From NCBI RefSeq assembly GCF_037076555.1, contig NZ_AP029023.1, positions 1,178,001 through 1,242,000 of the forward strand: a DNA stretch of 64,000 nt, in the 5' to 3' direction. Every line of letters starts with the position of its first letter. Positions within the stretch are counted from its first letter, which is position 1. The notes under the pieces are model-generated. The model had not been told where the DNA came from. It did not search any database and saw nothing but the letters and a program-made list of their open reading frames with translations. The translations under genes and the position numbers were made by a program. Shown piece after piece: positions 48,178-57,600 of the stretch. Source of the DNA: Methylophilus sp. DW102 (GTDB lineage Bacteria; Pseudomonadota; Gammaproteobacteria; Burkholderiales; Methylophilaceae).

Positions 48178-50322
48178 ATGGAAACGACGCCATACTTCAA
48201 TAAAACCGAGAAAGACGCTCTGCTGGAGTGCCTCCTTTATATTTGCCGCCATAACCGGTTGGCCACTACACGCGACGCCCTGATTTCAGGCTTGCCGTTG
48301 CAGAATGGCAAATTAAATCCCGAATTATTCAAACGTTCTGCGGAGCGTTTGCAACTGGATGTCACGGTCAAGCAAGCGGCCATTCCAACATTGCTGCAAC
48401 CGCAGGTGGATGTCACGTTGCTGTTGAACAACGACCGGGCCTGCCAGCTAATTCAGGTTGATCAGTCGCAGCATTTTGCCCAGGTTATTTTCCCGGAACT
48501 GTCTTCTGAGCCGGTCACCATCAGTCTGGCCGATTTGGCTGCGCAATATACCGGCTATGCCTTGATTACCCGGCAAAACTTCATTTTTGATGCACGTACG
48601 CCTGAGGTGGGCCGTATCAAAGTCCGGCACTGGTTCTGGGGCACGCTGGCCGAAAACCGCGCGATTTACCGCGATGTAATGATTGCCGCATTGCTGATTA
48701 ATCTATTTGCGCTGGCCATGCCGCTGTTCACCATGAACGTCTATGACCGCGTGGTACCCAACAAGGCTGTTGAGACCTTGTGGGTGCTGGGCTTAGGCGT
48801 AGCGTTGATAGTGCTGGGGGATTTGCTGTTACGTTCAATGCGTACCTATTTTCTGGATTGGGCCAGTGCGCGTATTGATGTGAAGCTCAGTGCGCAGATT
48901 ATGGAAAAGGTCCTGGGCACCCGTTATGAAGCCAGACCGAATTCCGTTGGCTCGTTTGCTTCCAATCTGCGTTCGTTTGAAAGTGTGCGCGACTTTATTA
49001 CTTCAGCCACCGTGGTGACGTTGATCGACCTGCCGTTCGGGATTATTTTTCTGGTGGTGATTGCCTGGATCAGTCCGTTGATGGTGCTACCTGCTGTGAT
49101 TGGCGGTGCCATTGTGCTGATCTACTCGTTGAGCGTGCAAACCAAACTGCATGACCTGTCTGAAACCATGTACCGTGCCAGCGCACAGCGCAATGCCACA
49201 CTGATTGAAAGTCTGGTTGGGCTGGAGACGGTGAAATCCATGGGCGTGGAAGGGCAAATGCAAGGCAAGTGGGAGAAGAGTGCGCTGTTTCTGTCAGAAG
49301 TCGGCAGCAAGATCAAACTGCTCTCGTCATCGATTACCAACGGCACTTACGCTTTACAGCAGATCATTAGTGTCGCCATCATTATTCTGGGCGTTTACCT
49401 GATCTCGAATGGTGATTTGACCATGGGCGGTTTGATTGCTTGTTCGCAGTTGACCAGCCGTGCCCTGGCGCCGATTTCACAAATTGCCAATCTGTTTACC
49501 CAGTACCACACTGCGGCGACTTCGCTGAAATCGCTGGATGACATTATGGGCAAGCCGGTTGAGCGTAGTAAAGGCATGAATTTCCTCTCGCGCCCCGCGT
49601 TCAAAGGCGAAATCGAGTTTAAGAATGTCTCCTTTAAATATCCAGGTTCGGATGAGTTTGCCTTGCAGCGGGTGTCTTTCAGGATTCAAGCGGGTGAGCA
49701 TGTTGGGCTGATCGGACGGATGGGCTCTGGCAAGACGACAATCAACAAGCTGATTCTGGGCTTGTACCAGCCAACCGAGGGCGCGATTCTGATTGATGGC
49801 ATCGACGCGCGTCAAATCGATCCGGCCGAATTACGTCGCAGCATTGGCTATGTGCAGCAGGATAATCACCTGTTTTTTGGATCGTTGCGTGACAACATCA
49901 CGTTGCGTGACCCGCATGCCGATGATCAATCAGTCTTGCAAGCGGCTCAGGTGGGGGGGATTGCCGAGTTTGTCAATGCGCACCCCAAAGGCTTTGATCT
50001 TGAAATCGGCGAGCGTGGCGATACGCTGTCTGGTGGTCAGCGCCAGGGGGTGGGGATTGCACGTGCGTTTGTGACTCATCCGCAAATTGTGTTGCTCGAT
50101 GAGCCGACCAGTGCCATGGATCACTCAGGCGAAGAAAGCGTTAAGCGCAGGATTGGCGAAGCCATTGCCGGAAAAACGCTGGTCGTGATTAGTCACCGCA
50201 ACGCGATGCTGGAGCTGGCGGATCGGTTGATCGTTATTGACTCTGGCCAAGTGGTTGCAGATGGCAGTAAAGAAGACGTGACTGCAGCATTGCGTGCGGG
50301 CAAAGTGGGTAAGGCAAGATAA
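48178..50322 (+). CDS. lapB: LapB-type type I secretion ABC transporter
   Basis: This 714-residue inner-membrane ATPase of the type I secretion system exports LapA. The N-terminal about 150 residues look like an inactive C39-like domain, lacking the catalytic cysteine context. A six-helix membrane domain (ALLINLFALAMPLFTMNVYDR) follows. The ATPase has Walker A GRMGSGKTT, the signature LSGGQRQG and Walker B IVLLDEPTS. It is followed by lapC two bases after its stop. A weak ribosome-binding site lies upstream. Confidence 0.93.
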   Translation: METTPYFNKTEKDALLECLLYICRHNRLATTRDALISGLPLQNGKLNPELFKRSAERLQLDVTVKQAAIPTLLQPQVDVTLLLNNDRACQLIQVDQSQHFAQVIFPELSSEPVTISLADLAAQYTGYALITRQNFIFDARTPEVGRIKVRHWFWGTLAENRAIYRDVMIAALLINLFALAMPLFTMNVYDRVVPNKAVETLWVLGLGVALIVLGDLLLRSMRTYFLDWASARIDVKLSAQIMEKVLGTRYEARPNSVGSFASNLRSFESVRDFITSATVVTLIDLPFGIIFLVVIAWISPLMVLPAVIGGAIVLIYSLSVQTKLHDLSETMYRASAQRNATLIESLVGLETVKSMGVEGQMQGKWEKSALFLSEVGSKIKLLSSSITNGTYALQQIISVAIIILGVYLISNGDLTMGGLIACSQLTSRALAPISQIANLFTQYHTAATSLKSLDDIMGKPVERSKGMNFLSRPAFKGEIEFKNVSFKYPGSDEFALQRVSFRIQAGEHVGLIGRMGSGKTTINKLILGLYQPTEGAILIDGIDARQIDPAELRRSIGYVQQDNHLFFGSLRDNITLRDPHADDQSVLQAAQVGGIAEFVNAHPKGFDLEIGERGDTLSGGQRQGVGIARAFVTHPQIVLLDEPTSAMDHSGEESVKRRIGEAIAGKTLVVISHRNAMLELADRLIVIDSGQVVADGSKEDVTAALRAGKVGKAR

Positions 50323-50324
50323 TC

Positions 50325-51737
50325 ATGGCAAAAAAAATATACGATCAAATTGGTCAGATTACCAAACCAGACAGTATTTGGGTGCGCCTGGGTAAGCCTG
50401 TACACGCGCTGGTGGATAGAATTGTCAAAACCGAGACAGCGGAATCGCGCACCTGGGTGGAGCAGGCGCATGATGTGATGGTTGAAGACACCATGCTGCA
50501 TGCCAAGCTGATCATGTATTCTATCCTCGGGATCTTGGTAGTTTTGCTGGTTTGGGCCGGCATTGCCAAGGTTGATGAGGTGACCCGTGGCGAAGGGCGT
50601 GTGATTCCGTCGCGTCAGGTGCAGGTTGTGCAATCGCTGGATGGTGGGATTGTGACTGACATCATGGTACAGTTGGGGGATACGGTTAAACGCGGTCAAC
50701 CCTTGATCAAGATTGATGAAACGCGGGCGATCTCCTCTCTCAAGGAAAACGAGAGTCAGTACCTTTCTTTGACGGCCAAAGAGGCGCGACTGAAGGCATT
50801 GGCGAATGGTGGTAGCTTTAACCCGCCCAGTGAGGTGCAAGAAAAAGCGCCTGATACCTATTTGCAAGAGCTGCAGCTATTTAACGCTGCCAGAGATGAG
50901 TTGAATTCGCAAATCAATATTGCACGTGACCAACTATCGCAACGTGAACGTGAACTATCGGAAGTGCAGTTTAAGAAAGAAGTGGCGATCAAGACTTATG
51001 AGTCTACCAGTAAAGAGCTCGCTGCCAATCGCCCTTTACTCAGTAGTGGAGCGGTTTCGGAGATTGAGATTTTGCGCCTGGAGCGTGATGCAAACCGTGC
51101 CAAAGGGGATATTGATCAGGCATCGGCACAGATGTCACGATTGACCGCCGCGATTTCAGAAGCGCGCCGCAAGGTTTCTGAAGCACAACAATCCTTCATG
51201 AGCAAAGTCCGCACAGATTTGAATGAGACGACTGCCAAAATCAACAGTCTGACACAATCCAGTGTAGCGCTTTCAGATAAAGTAAAACAGTCGACACTGA
51301 CTTCGCCGGTGAACGGCAAAATCAGCAAGCTTTACTACAATACGGTAGGCGGCGTCATTCAGCCTGGTAAAGAAGTGATGGAGATTGTGCCAGGCGATGA
51401 TGCACTGGTGATTGAAACCAAAGTACAAACCAAGGATATCGCCTTTATCCGGCCGCAACAGCCGGCAGTGGTCAAACTCACGGCCTACGATTACACTATC
51501 TATGGTAGTTTGGATGGTGTTGTAGAAGATATTGCTGCAGATTCCACCATAGACGATAAAGGTAATGCATATTATGTCGTTAAAGTGAGGACAACCAAGA
51601 ATAATCTTGGCGACCATCTGCCGATTATTCCGGGGATGGTGGCACAGGTAGATATCCTCACAGGTAAAAAAACGGTGCTGTCTTATTTATTAAAACCAGT
51701 GTTAAAAGCTAAATCGTACGCATTGACCGAGCGCTAA
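50325..51737 (+). CDS. lapC: LapC-type HlyD-family membrane fusion protein
   Basis: This 470-residue periplasmic adaptor links LapB to the outer-membrane channel. It has one N-terminal membrane helix (LIMYSILGILVVLLVWAGIA), a lipoyl-like segment (GGIVTDIMVQLGDTVKRGQPLIKID) given here in part as VTDIMVQLGDTVKRG, a long coiled coil at about residues 150-300, and a C-terminal beta domain (IIPGMVAQVDILTGKK). It is encoded directly after lapB. Confidence 0.92.
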   Translation: MAKKIYDQIGQITKPDSIWVRLGKPVHALVDRIVKTETAESRTWVEQAHDVMVEDTMLHAKLIMYSILGILVVLLVWAGIAKVDEVTRGEGRVIPSRQVQVVQSLDGGIVTDIMVQLGDTVKRGQPLIKIDETRAISSLKENESQYLSLTAKEARLKALANGGSFNPPSEVQEKAPDTYLQELQLFNAARDELNSQINIARDQLSQRERELSEVQFKKEVAIKTYESTSKELAANRPLLSSGAVSEIEILRLERDANRAKGDIDQASAQMSRLTAAISEARRKVSEAQQSFMSKVRTDLNETTAKINSLTQSSVALSDKVKQSTLTSPVNGKISKLYYNTVGGVIQPGKEVMEIVPGDDALVIETKVQTKDIAFIRPQQPAVVKLTAYDYTIYGSLDGVVEDIAADSTIDDKGNAYYVVKVRTTKNNLGDHLPIIPGMVAQVDILTGKKTVLSYLLKPVLKAKSYALTER

Positions 51738-51742
51738 AAACT

Positions 51743-52417
51743 ATGAAGCATATATTTATCACGACCCTCAAAAACGCAATCGAGTCCTGGCAAAAGGCCT
51801 TTCCTCAATCAACCCTCATTTCTGATGTGATGTCCGCAGATATTGCGGGTGCGCCCGTCATTTGGGTGCATGCGCAACTAGAGCAGGGCAACCGTTGGCG
51901 TCAATCTGTGCAACATATTCTTCGCGTGTTGCCTGCCGCCAAAGTCATCGTCCTCTCCAATAACCCAGAGCAAGTTGAAGCCATGCAGGCGCTGGAATCA
52001 GGGGCGGTAGGCTATTTGCATGCGTATGCACATCCGAATGTGCTCAAAGAAGTTTCTAGTGTGGTTTCGCAAGGCGGAGTCTGGCTGGGGCGTGATGTGC
52101 TCAAGCACTTGATTAGCCTCACAACCGGTGGCAAGGCCATGTCAGTTGTGCCAGACGACATGTTGGAGAATCTGACCAAGCGCGAGCGAGAAGTGGCGTT
52201 AGAAGCCGCCAAAGGAAGTAGCAATAAAGAGATTGCCCGCTTACTGGCCATCTCCGAGCGTACAGTAAAGGCCCATCTCACTTCAGTATTTGATACGCTT
52301 AAAGTGCGCGATCGGTTGCATTTGGCTTTAGTTCTGCAGGGGCAGTCCACGCCGGGACATTTTGCCGGTAATGTGGGCATCAAAAATGCCAGCTTAAATA
52401 AATCTCAACTAAATTAA
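51743..52417 (+). CDS. LuxR-type regulator with a receiver lacking the phosphoacceptor
   Basis: This 224-residue protein has an N-terminal receiver-like domain (AKVIVLSNNPEQVEAMQALE, SGAVGYLHAYAHPNVLKEV) and a C-terminal LuxR helix-turn-helix (LTKREREVALEAAKGSSNKEIARLLAISERTVKAHLTSV spans this part). The position where the phosphoacceptor Asp is expected reads VIWVHAQL, and the N-terminal acidic pair is absent too. It is therefore unlikely to be controlled by phosphorylation. It lies between lapC and lapE and probably regulates the lap genes. An AT-rich promoter region follows. Confidence 0.82.
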   Translation: MKHIFITTLKNAIESWQKAFPQSTLISDVMSADIAGAPVIWVHAQLEQGNRWRQSVQHILRVLPAAKVIVLSNNPEQVEAMQALESGAVGYLHAYAHPNVLKEVSSVVSQGGVWLGRDVLKHLISLTTGGKAMSVVPDDMLENLTKREREVALEAAKGSSNKEIARLLAISERTVKAHLTSVFDTLKVRDRLHLALVLQGQSTPGHFAGNVGIKNASLNKSQLN

Positions 52418-52568
52418 TGTATAATAAATAAGTTAACGCATATATGTACCGTGTAAATATATGAATATATGAAGGTTTTTTTGAGTTTTTATGTTGCGTC
52501 AATTCCATTTTTTTGACTAATTACACTAAATTTATCAAAAAGTTTCTGGTTTATTGCGGCGACCACTC

Positions 52569-52597
52569 TTGTGCAGGCTTAGTTCCGTGGTTATACT
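52569..52597 (+). promoter_or_regulatory. candidate promoter of lapE
   Basis: TTGTGC (52569-52574) and TATACT (52592-52597) are separated by 17 bases and end about 40 bases before the lapE start. The -10 box is close to consensus, and the -35 box keeps only TTG. Confidence 0.4.
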
Positions 52598-52637
52598 GAT
52601 TTTGGATGAATCTTTATAACTTGTTAAGAGTCTGCAA

Positions 52638-54446
52638 ATGAAACTAAAAAAAATTGCCTCAGCGCTCCTCGTGGGCGTGTTCTCTTATTCTTCGTTGGCC
52701 TGGGCGGCGAGTCCTGAAAGTCTCGAAAAAATTATCGAGAAAGCAGTATCAGAGAACCCAGAAGTTCAAGCGAGCTTTCATGCATTTAAGTCAGCGGAAC
52801 TGGATGAGTCTGCGGCCAAAGGCAAATATCTGCCGAACGTGACTGTAGATCAGGTGTTCAGAAATCAGGAGCGCCTGACCCCTAATGTAAGCAATACCTA
52901 TTCTCCTAACCAGCAATCCACCCTGACTCTGCGCCAAATGATTTTTGATGGCCTGGCGACGCCATCAGAAGTCGGTCGTCTGGACCATGTGGCTAAGTCA
53001 CGCTTCTACGAGTTGCAAGGGCAGATGCAGGCAGTAGCGTTAGATACCGCCACGGCTTACTACGATTTGATCCGTTACCGCCGCTTGGTCTCTTATGCTC
53101 AGGATAACTTTGTCGTGCACAAGCAAGTCTTCGATAAGATCAAGTCTCGTGTAGATGCTGGCGTAGGTAAGAAGGTTGACCTTGAGCAAGCAACAGGGCG
53201 TCTTGCTTTGGCCGAGGCTAATCTGGTGACGGAAACAAATAATTTGTATGATGTTTCTGCGCGCTTTCAGCGTCTGGTAGGTGAGTTGCCGCCGGAGAAT
53301 CTGAATGAAGTGATGATGACGGGCGATGGTCTTGCTCCTTCAGCTGATCAGGTGTTAGATGCTGCTTACAAGCAAAACCCGAACGTTCTGGCTGCGATCG
53401 AAAATATTATTGCGGTTGAAAAATCTGTTTCCGGTCGTAAAGCTGCCTTTATGCCGCGTGTTGATTTGCAAGGCCGTAAAATTATTGACGTCAACGATAA
53501 AAGTAGACTCAGTACTTTAGCTGCCGATACGCTGGAAGTAACTGCGAGCTGGAATATTTTCAACGGCTTTACGGATAAATCCAATCTGGACTCCGCGGTT
53601 GAAACCCTGAACCGCTCACACGACTTGCGAGACAAAGCGTGTATTGATACCCGCCAACTGGTTGCAATTTCTTACAACAGCATTAAGCAACTGACTGAGC
53701 AAGTGGCTTACCGCAAACAGCATCAGGATTCGATTGAAAATGCGCGCTTGGCTTATCGCAAGCAATACGAAATCGGCCAGCGTACCTTGCTTGACTTGCT
53801 GGATACTGAAAACGAATACTTCCAGTCACGTCGTAACTTCACTATTGCGGAAATGGATTTGAATACGGCCTATGCAAAAACGTATGCAGGTCAAGGCTTG
53901 TTGCTGAGCAAACTCGGCGTTACACGCACAGATGTGGGTGATTATCCTCGTGAAGAATACATGGATCGCGAGAATGTGTGTAAAGCAGTAGTGCCTGAGC
54001 AAATCGTGCCCGATAAAGCAGCATTGCTGGCAAATGCCAAACCATGGGAAGGTAGTGGTGAAGCCTTTAAGCCTAAAGCGCAAGAAAAGGCGACCATGAA
54101 ATTTACGCCACGCATTCTGTTCCAGGCTAATAGTGCGATTATCTTGCCAGAGTCCTATGCCGACCTGGATATTGTGAATGATATTGTCAAAGAGTGGGGC
54201 AACGACAAGGTTGAGATTGCTGGCCACACGGACAAGCGTAGTACTTCCAAAGAAAAGTACAATCTGCTGTTGTCTGAAAAACGTGCAAAAGCTGTTGCCG
54301 ACTATCTGATCAAAAAAGGCACTGATGCTAAGCGTCTGGTTGTTAAGGGCTATGGTTTCTCACAGCCGATTGCTGAAAACGATCCAGTTGAAGGTAACGA
54401 TGCCAACCGTCGTGTAGAAATTATTCGTTTCCAGGCTGTTGAGTAA
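52638..54446 (+). CDS. lapE: LapE: TolC-type outer-membrane channel fused to an OmpA domain
   Basis: This 602-residue outer-membrane protein forms the exit duct of the LapA type I system. Residues 1-24 are a signal peptide (SSLAWA). Residues about 25-440 form a TolC-family domain with two repeats (SYNSIKQLTEQVAYRKQHQ, RTLLDLLDTENEYFQSRRNF). Residues about 489-602 are an OmpA C-terminal peptidoglycan-binding domain (FQANSAIILPESYADLDIV, EIAGHTDKRSTSKEKYN, NDANRRVEIIRF). Typical LapE/TolC proteins end at about 450 residues, so the OmpA part is an addition. The strong terminator lies downstream. Confidence 0.93.
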   Translation: MKLKKIASALLVGVFSYSSLAWAASPESLEKIIEKAVSENPEVQASFHAFKSAELDESAAKGKYLPNVTVDQVFRNQERLTPNVSNTYSPNQQSTLTLRQMIFDGLATPSEVGRLDHVAKSRFYELQGQMQAVALDTATAYYDLIRYRRLVSYAQDNFVVHKQVFDKIKSRVDAGVGKKVDLEQATGRLALAEANLVTETNNLYDVSARFQRLVGELPPENLNEVMMTGDGLAPSADQVLDAAYKQNPNVLAAIENIIAVEKSVSGRKAAFMPRVDLQGRKIIDVNDKSRLSTLAADTLEVTASWNIFNGFTDKSNLDSAVETLNRSHDLRDKACIDTRQLVAISYNSIKQLTEQVAYRKQHQDSIENARLAYRKQYEIGQRTLLDLLDTENEYFQSRRNFTIAEMDLNTAYAKTYAGQGLLLSKLGVTRTDVGDYPREEYMDRENVCKAVVPEQIVPDKAALLANAKPWEGSGEAFKPKAQEKATMKFTPRILFQANSAIILPESYADLDIVNDIVKEWGNDKVEIAGHTDKRSTSKEKYNLLLSEKRAKAVADYLIKKGTDAKRLVVKGYGFSQPIAENDPVEGNDANRRVEIIRFQAVE

Positions 54447-54476
54447 CTATTCCAAGACGATTAAGTTGTTTAAATG

Positions 54477-54507
54477 AAAGCGGAGTCATTTGACTCCGCT
54501 TTTTTTA
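54477..54507 (+). terminator. Rho-independent terminator of lapE
   Basis: Arms AAGCGGAGTCA and TGACTCCGCTT (eleven pairs) are followed by a T-run, so lapA has its own transcript. Confidence 0.92.
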
Positions 54508-54566
54508 TATCTCTACGCGTTATGACTTTTAAATTACTTAAGCGTTTTATATCCCGAGTTTCATAC

Positions 54567-54632
54567 TGTACTTTAGTACAATAGATTTTCATTGTTTACT
54601 CGCGTTTAATACGAGACTATCAAAATTGTCTC
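54567..54632 (+). promoter_or_regulatory. lapA upstream region with two inverted repeats
   Basis: A palindrome TGTAC-TTTA-GTACA (54567-54580) and a second GAGAC-ten bases-GTCTC (54613-54632) lie in the 205-base gap before lapA. The first could be an operator and the second could form a hairpin in the 5' leader close to the start codon. No clear -10/-35 pair was identified. Confidence 0.35.
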
Positions 54633-54651
54633 AACTTAAAGTGAGGAAAAA

Positions 54652-57600
54652 ATGGCTACTGTGATCGGTACAGTTACAAACGTTCAAGGTATGGCAATTG
54701 TTGTGGATGCAAATGGCAGTCGCCATATGTTGAAACAGGGCGAAACGCTGCATGCAGGAGATAAAGTAATTACTGCCTCTGGCGCAGCAGTTACTGTGAA
54801 ACTTGCAAATGGTGAAATCGTTAATTTTGCCGAAGCGCAAACCGTCAAAATTACGGATAACCTTGCACAAGTTGATGTATCTGATGTCACAGAAAATGCC
54901 GTTAACCAAGCCGTATTTGATGCCGTTTTAACTGCCTTGAATGAAGGCCGCGATGTTACTGAGGTGCTTGATAACCCGGCTGCTGGTGAAGCAGGTAGTG
55001 ATGGTAATGCCTCATTCGTTAACCTGGATCGCATCCAAACGCAAGATGGTTCTGGTGCAAACTATACAGGGGGCAATGCTGCTGGCGGTGGGGCCGGAGA
55101 TGGTGGCCGAGGGTTTAGTCCTAACTTTGTTTATTTAACGCCATCTGGTGCCGCTCCTTCGGTGACTCTTGAAGATGATGTTGATAACAACAACTTCATT
55201 AACCAAAGCGAATTAAATGGTAAGCAATTTGTAACTGTCTTGATCGGATTGCCTGTTGGTGTTGAGCCTGGTGATGTTTTAAATGTCACCGATAACAATG
55301 GTACACGTGCAATTGTTATTTCTGCACTGGATATTTCTCGAGGAGGGATTACACTAGAAGTAAGTCCGTTGCCTCCTCAAGGCTCAACAATAACCGTAAC
55401 AGCATCGATTACAAATCAGTCTGGTCAGACCTCGCCGTCAGCGAGTGACTCTGCTGTACTCGATACGACTCCCCCATCAGCACCTAATGAGTACCAAGTT
55501 ATTGACGATGTCGCTCCTGTGGTAGGGCAAATCTCCAATGGGGGCGTAACGAATGATAACGTTCCCGAGTTTAAAGGCGAGAATCAAACGCCTGGTGATA
55601 TTGTTACTGTCACAATTAAGGGCTCGGATGGTACGACAGTTACAATTACCGCTAGTGTGAAGGCTGATGGGACCTGGAGTGGCCTTCCTTCTGTCCCATT
55701 GAAGGATCAAACTTATACAGCCACGATCACTGCGACAGACCCGGCAGGTAATGTAAGTGTGCCAACTGCCCCTTTTGTATTTACTGTTGATACGGTAAAC
55801 CCAGACGCTACAGCTATTAGCGGTCAACTGCCGGAAACTCTCATTGACGATACAGGGTTTAGTCAAACAGATAACCTTACCAAGAACCGCGCTCCAACCT
55901 TAACGGGTACGACAGAAAAGCTGACAGACACTGTGATTGTTACCATCAATGGTGGAACATACAAGGCTGTTGTTACTACCGATGCTTCGGGTAAGGTTGT
56001 GTGGAGCGTGACGTTAAAAGACGCGAATTTACCTGATGGTACCTATACACCACAAATCAAAGTGACTGATTTGGCAGGTAATGTCACCATTAAAGCCAGT
56101 GAAACATTTACTGTTGATGGAACACCGCCAGTTGCGCCAGGCGCTTTTGTAGCATACGACGACTTTGCGCCTGTGGTTGGAAATATTATTGATAAATCTA
56201 CCACGAATGACAATATTCCTGATTTTTCTGGTTCTGGCGCAACCCCAGGTGATTTGATCAAAGTATATGATGGTGTAAATGTTATTGCGACTGCTATAGT
56301 CAAACAAGACGGTACGTGGGCGGCGACACCATCTAAAGCGCTTAATGACGGGCAGCATGTAATTACAACTACAGCTACCGACCCGGCAGGTAACGAAAGT
56401 GATAAATCTTCAACACTTACATTCACAGTTGACACACAAGCGCCGAACAAGCCGACGATAGACAGTGTCTTTGATGATGTAGGTGCGGTGACGGGTAATG
56501 TATCGAATGGTGGCTTTACCGATGATGCTAAGCCTACGATCAGTGGTAAAGGTGAGCCTGGCTCCACTATTACTGTATATGACGGCAAGAATGCGATTGG
56601 TACAACCGTTGTAAAAGCGGATGGTACATGGAGTCTTGAGCCCTCTAGCCCATTGCTGAACGGTACAAGAGAGTTGACGGCTGTTTCTACGGATGCTGCT
56701 GGTAACAACAGTGTGCCTAGTGACAAGTACGTGATCAATGTCGACACGAATGCGCCACAAGACCCATCAATTGTTCGGATTGACGACGACTTTGGTGCAA
56801 AACAAGGACCGATTCAGAAGAACAGCACAACAGACGATACGACGCCGACTGTGGTAGGTACAGCGGGAGCTAATCTGAAAATCAATGTTTATGACAATGG
56901 TGTACTGATTGGCACAACGACTTCTGATGCGAAGGGAGACTGGGTATTTACACCGACTAAGCCATTGAGCGAAGGCAATCACAATATTACTGCGACCGCA
57001 GTAAGTGCAGCTGGGGTTGAAAGTGGCAAGACAGGTGGGTTCCCATTTGTAGTAGACACCACGCCACCTGCGGTGAACGTGAACCAAATCACCGATGACG
57101 TTGCCCCGAAAGTTGGAGCGATCAACACTGGGGATACGACAGACGACAACACCCCAACGGTAAGTGGTACAGGCGAGCCTGGAGCTACGATCACTGTGTA
57201 CGATAACAATCAGCCGATTGGTACGACCACAGTGCAGCCAGACGGTACTTGGAGCTTCACACCGACGACCCCATTGGTAGATGGGCCGCACAGTATCAAT
57301 GTCACGGCGACAGATGCTGCTGGCAATACCAGTGGCAAGACCCCAGCGACTAACTTCACAATTGATACAAGTACAGTAGGCGTGCCGACGATCACGGCGA
57401 TTAACGATGACGTTGCGCCGATTACAGGGACAGTTGCACAAGGTGGAGACACTAATGACACTACGCCTACTGTTGTTGGTACAGCACCAGCGGGTGCGGT
57501 CAGTGTAGAAGTGTTCTTGAATGGTGTTTCACAAGGTACGGTTGCTGTGAATAACGGTAGCTGGAGCTTTACGCCGAAAACGCCGTTGGCTGATGGAGCT

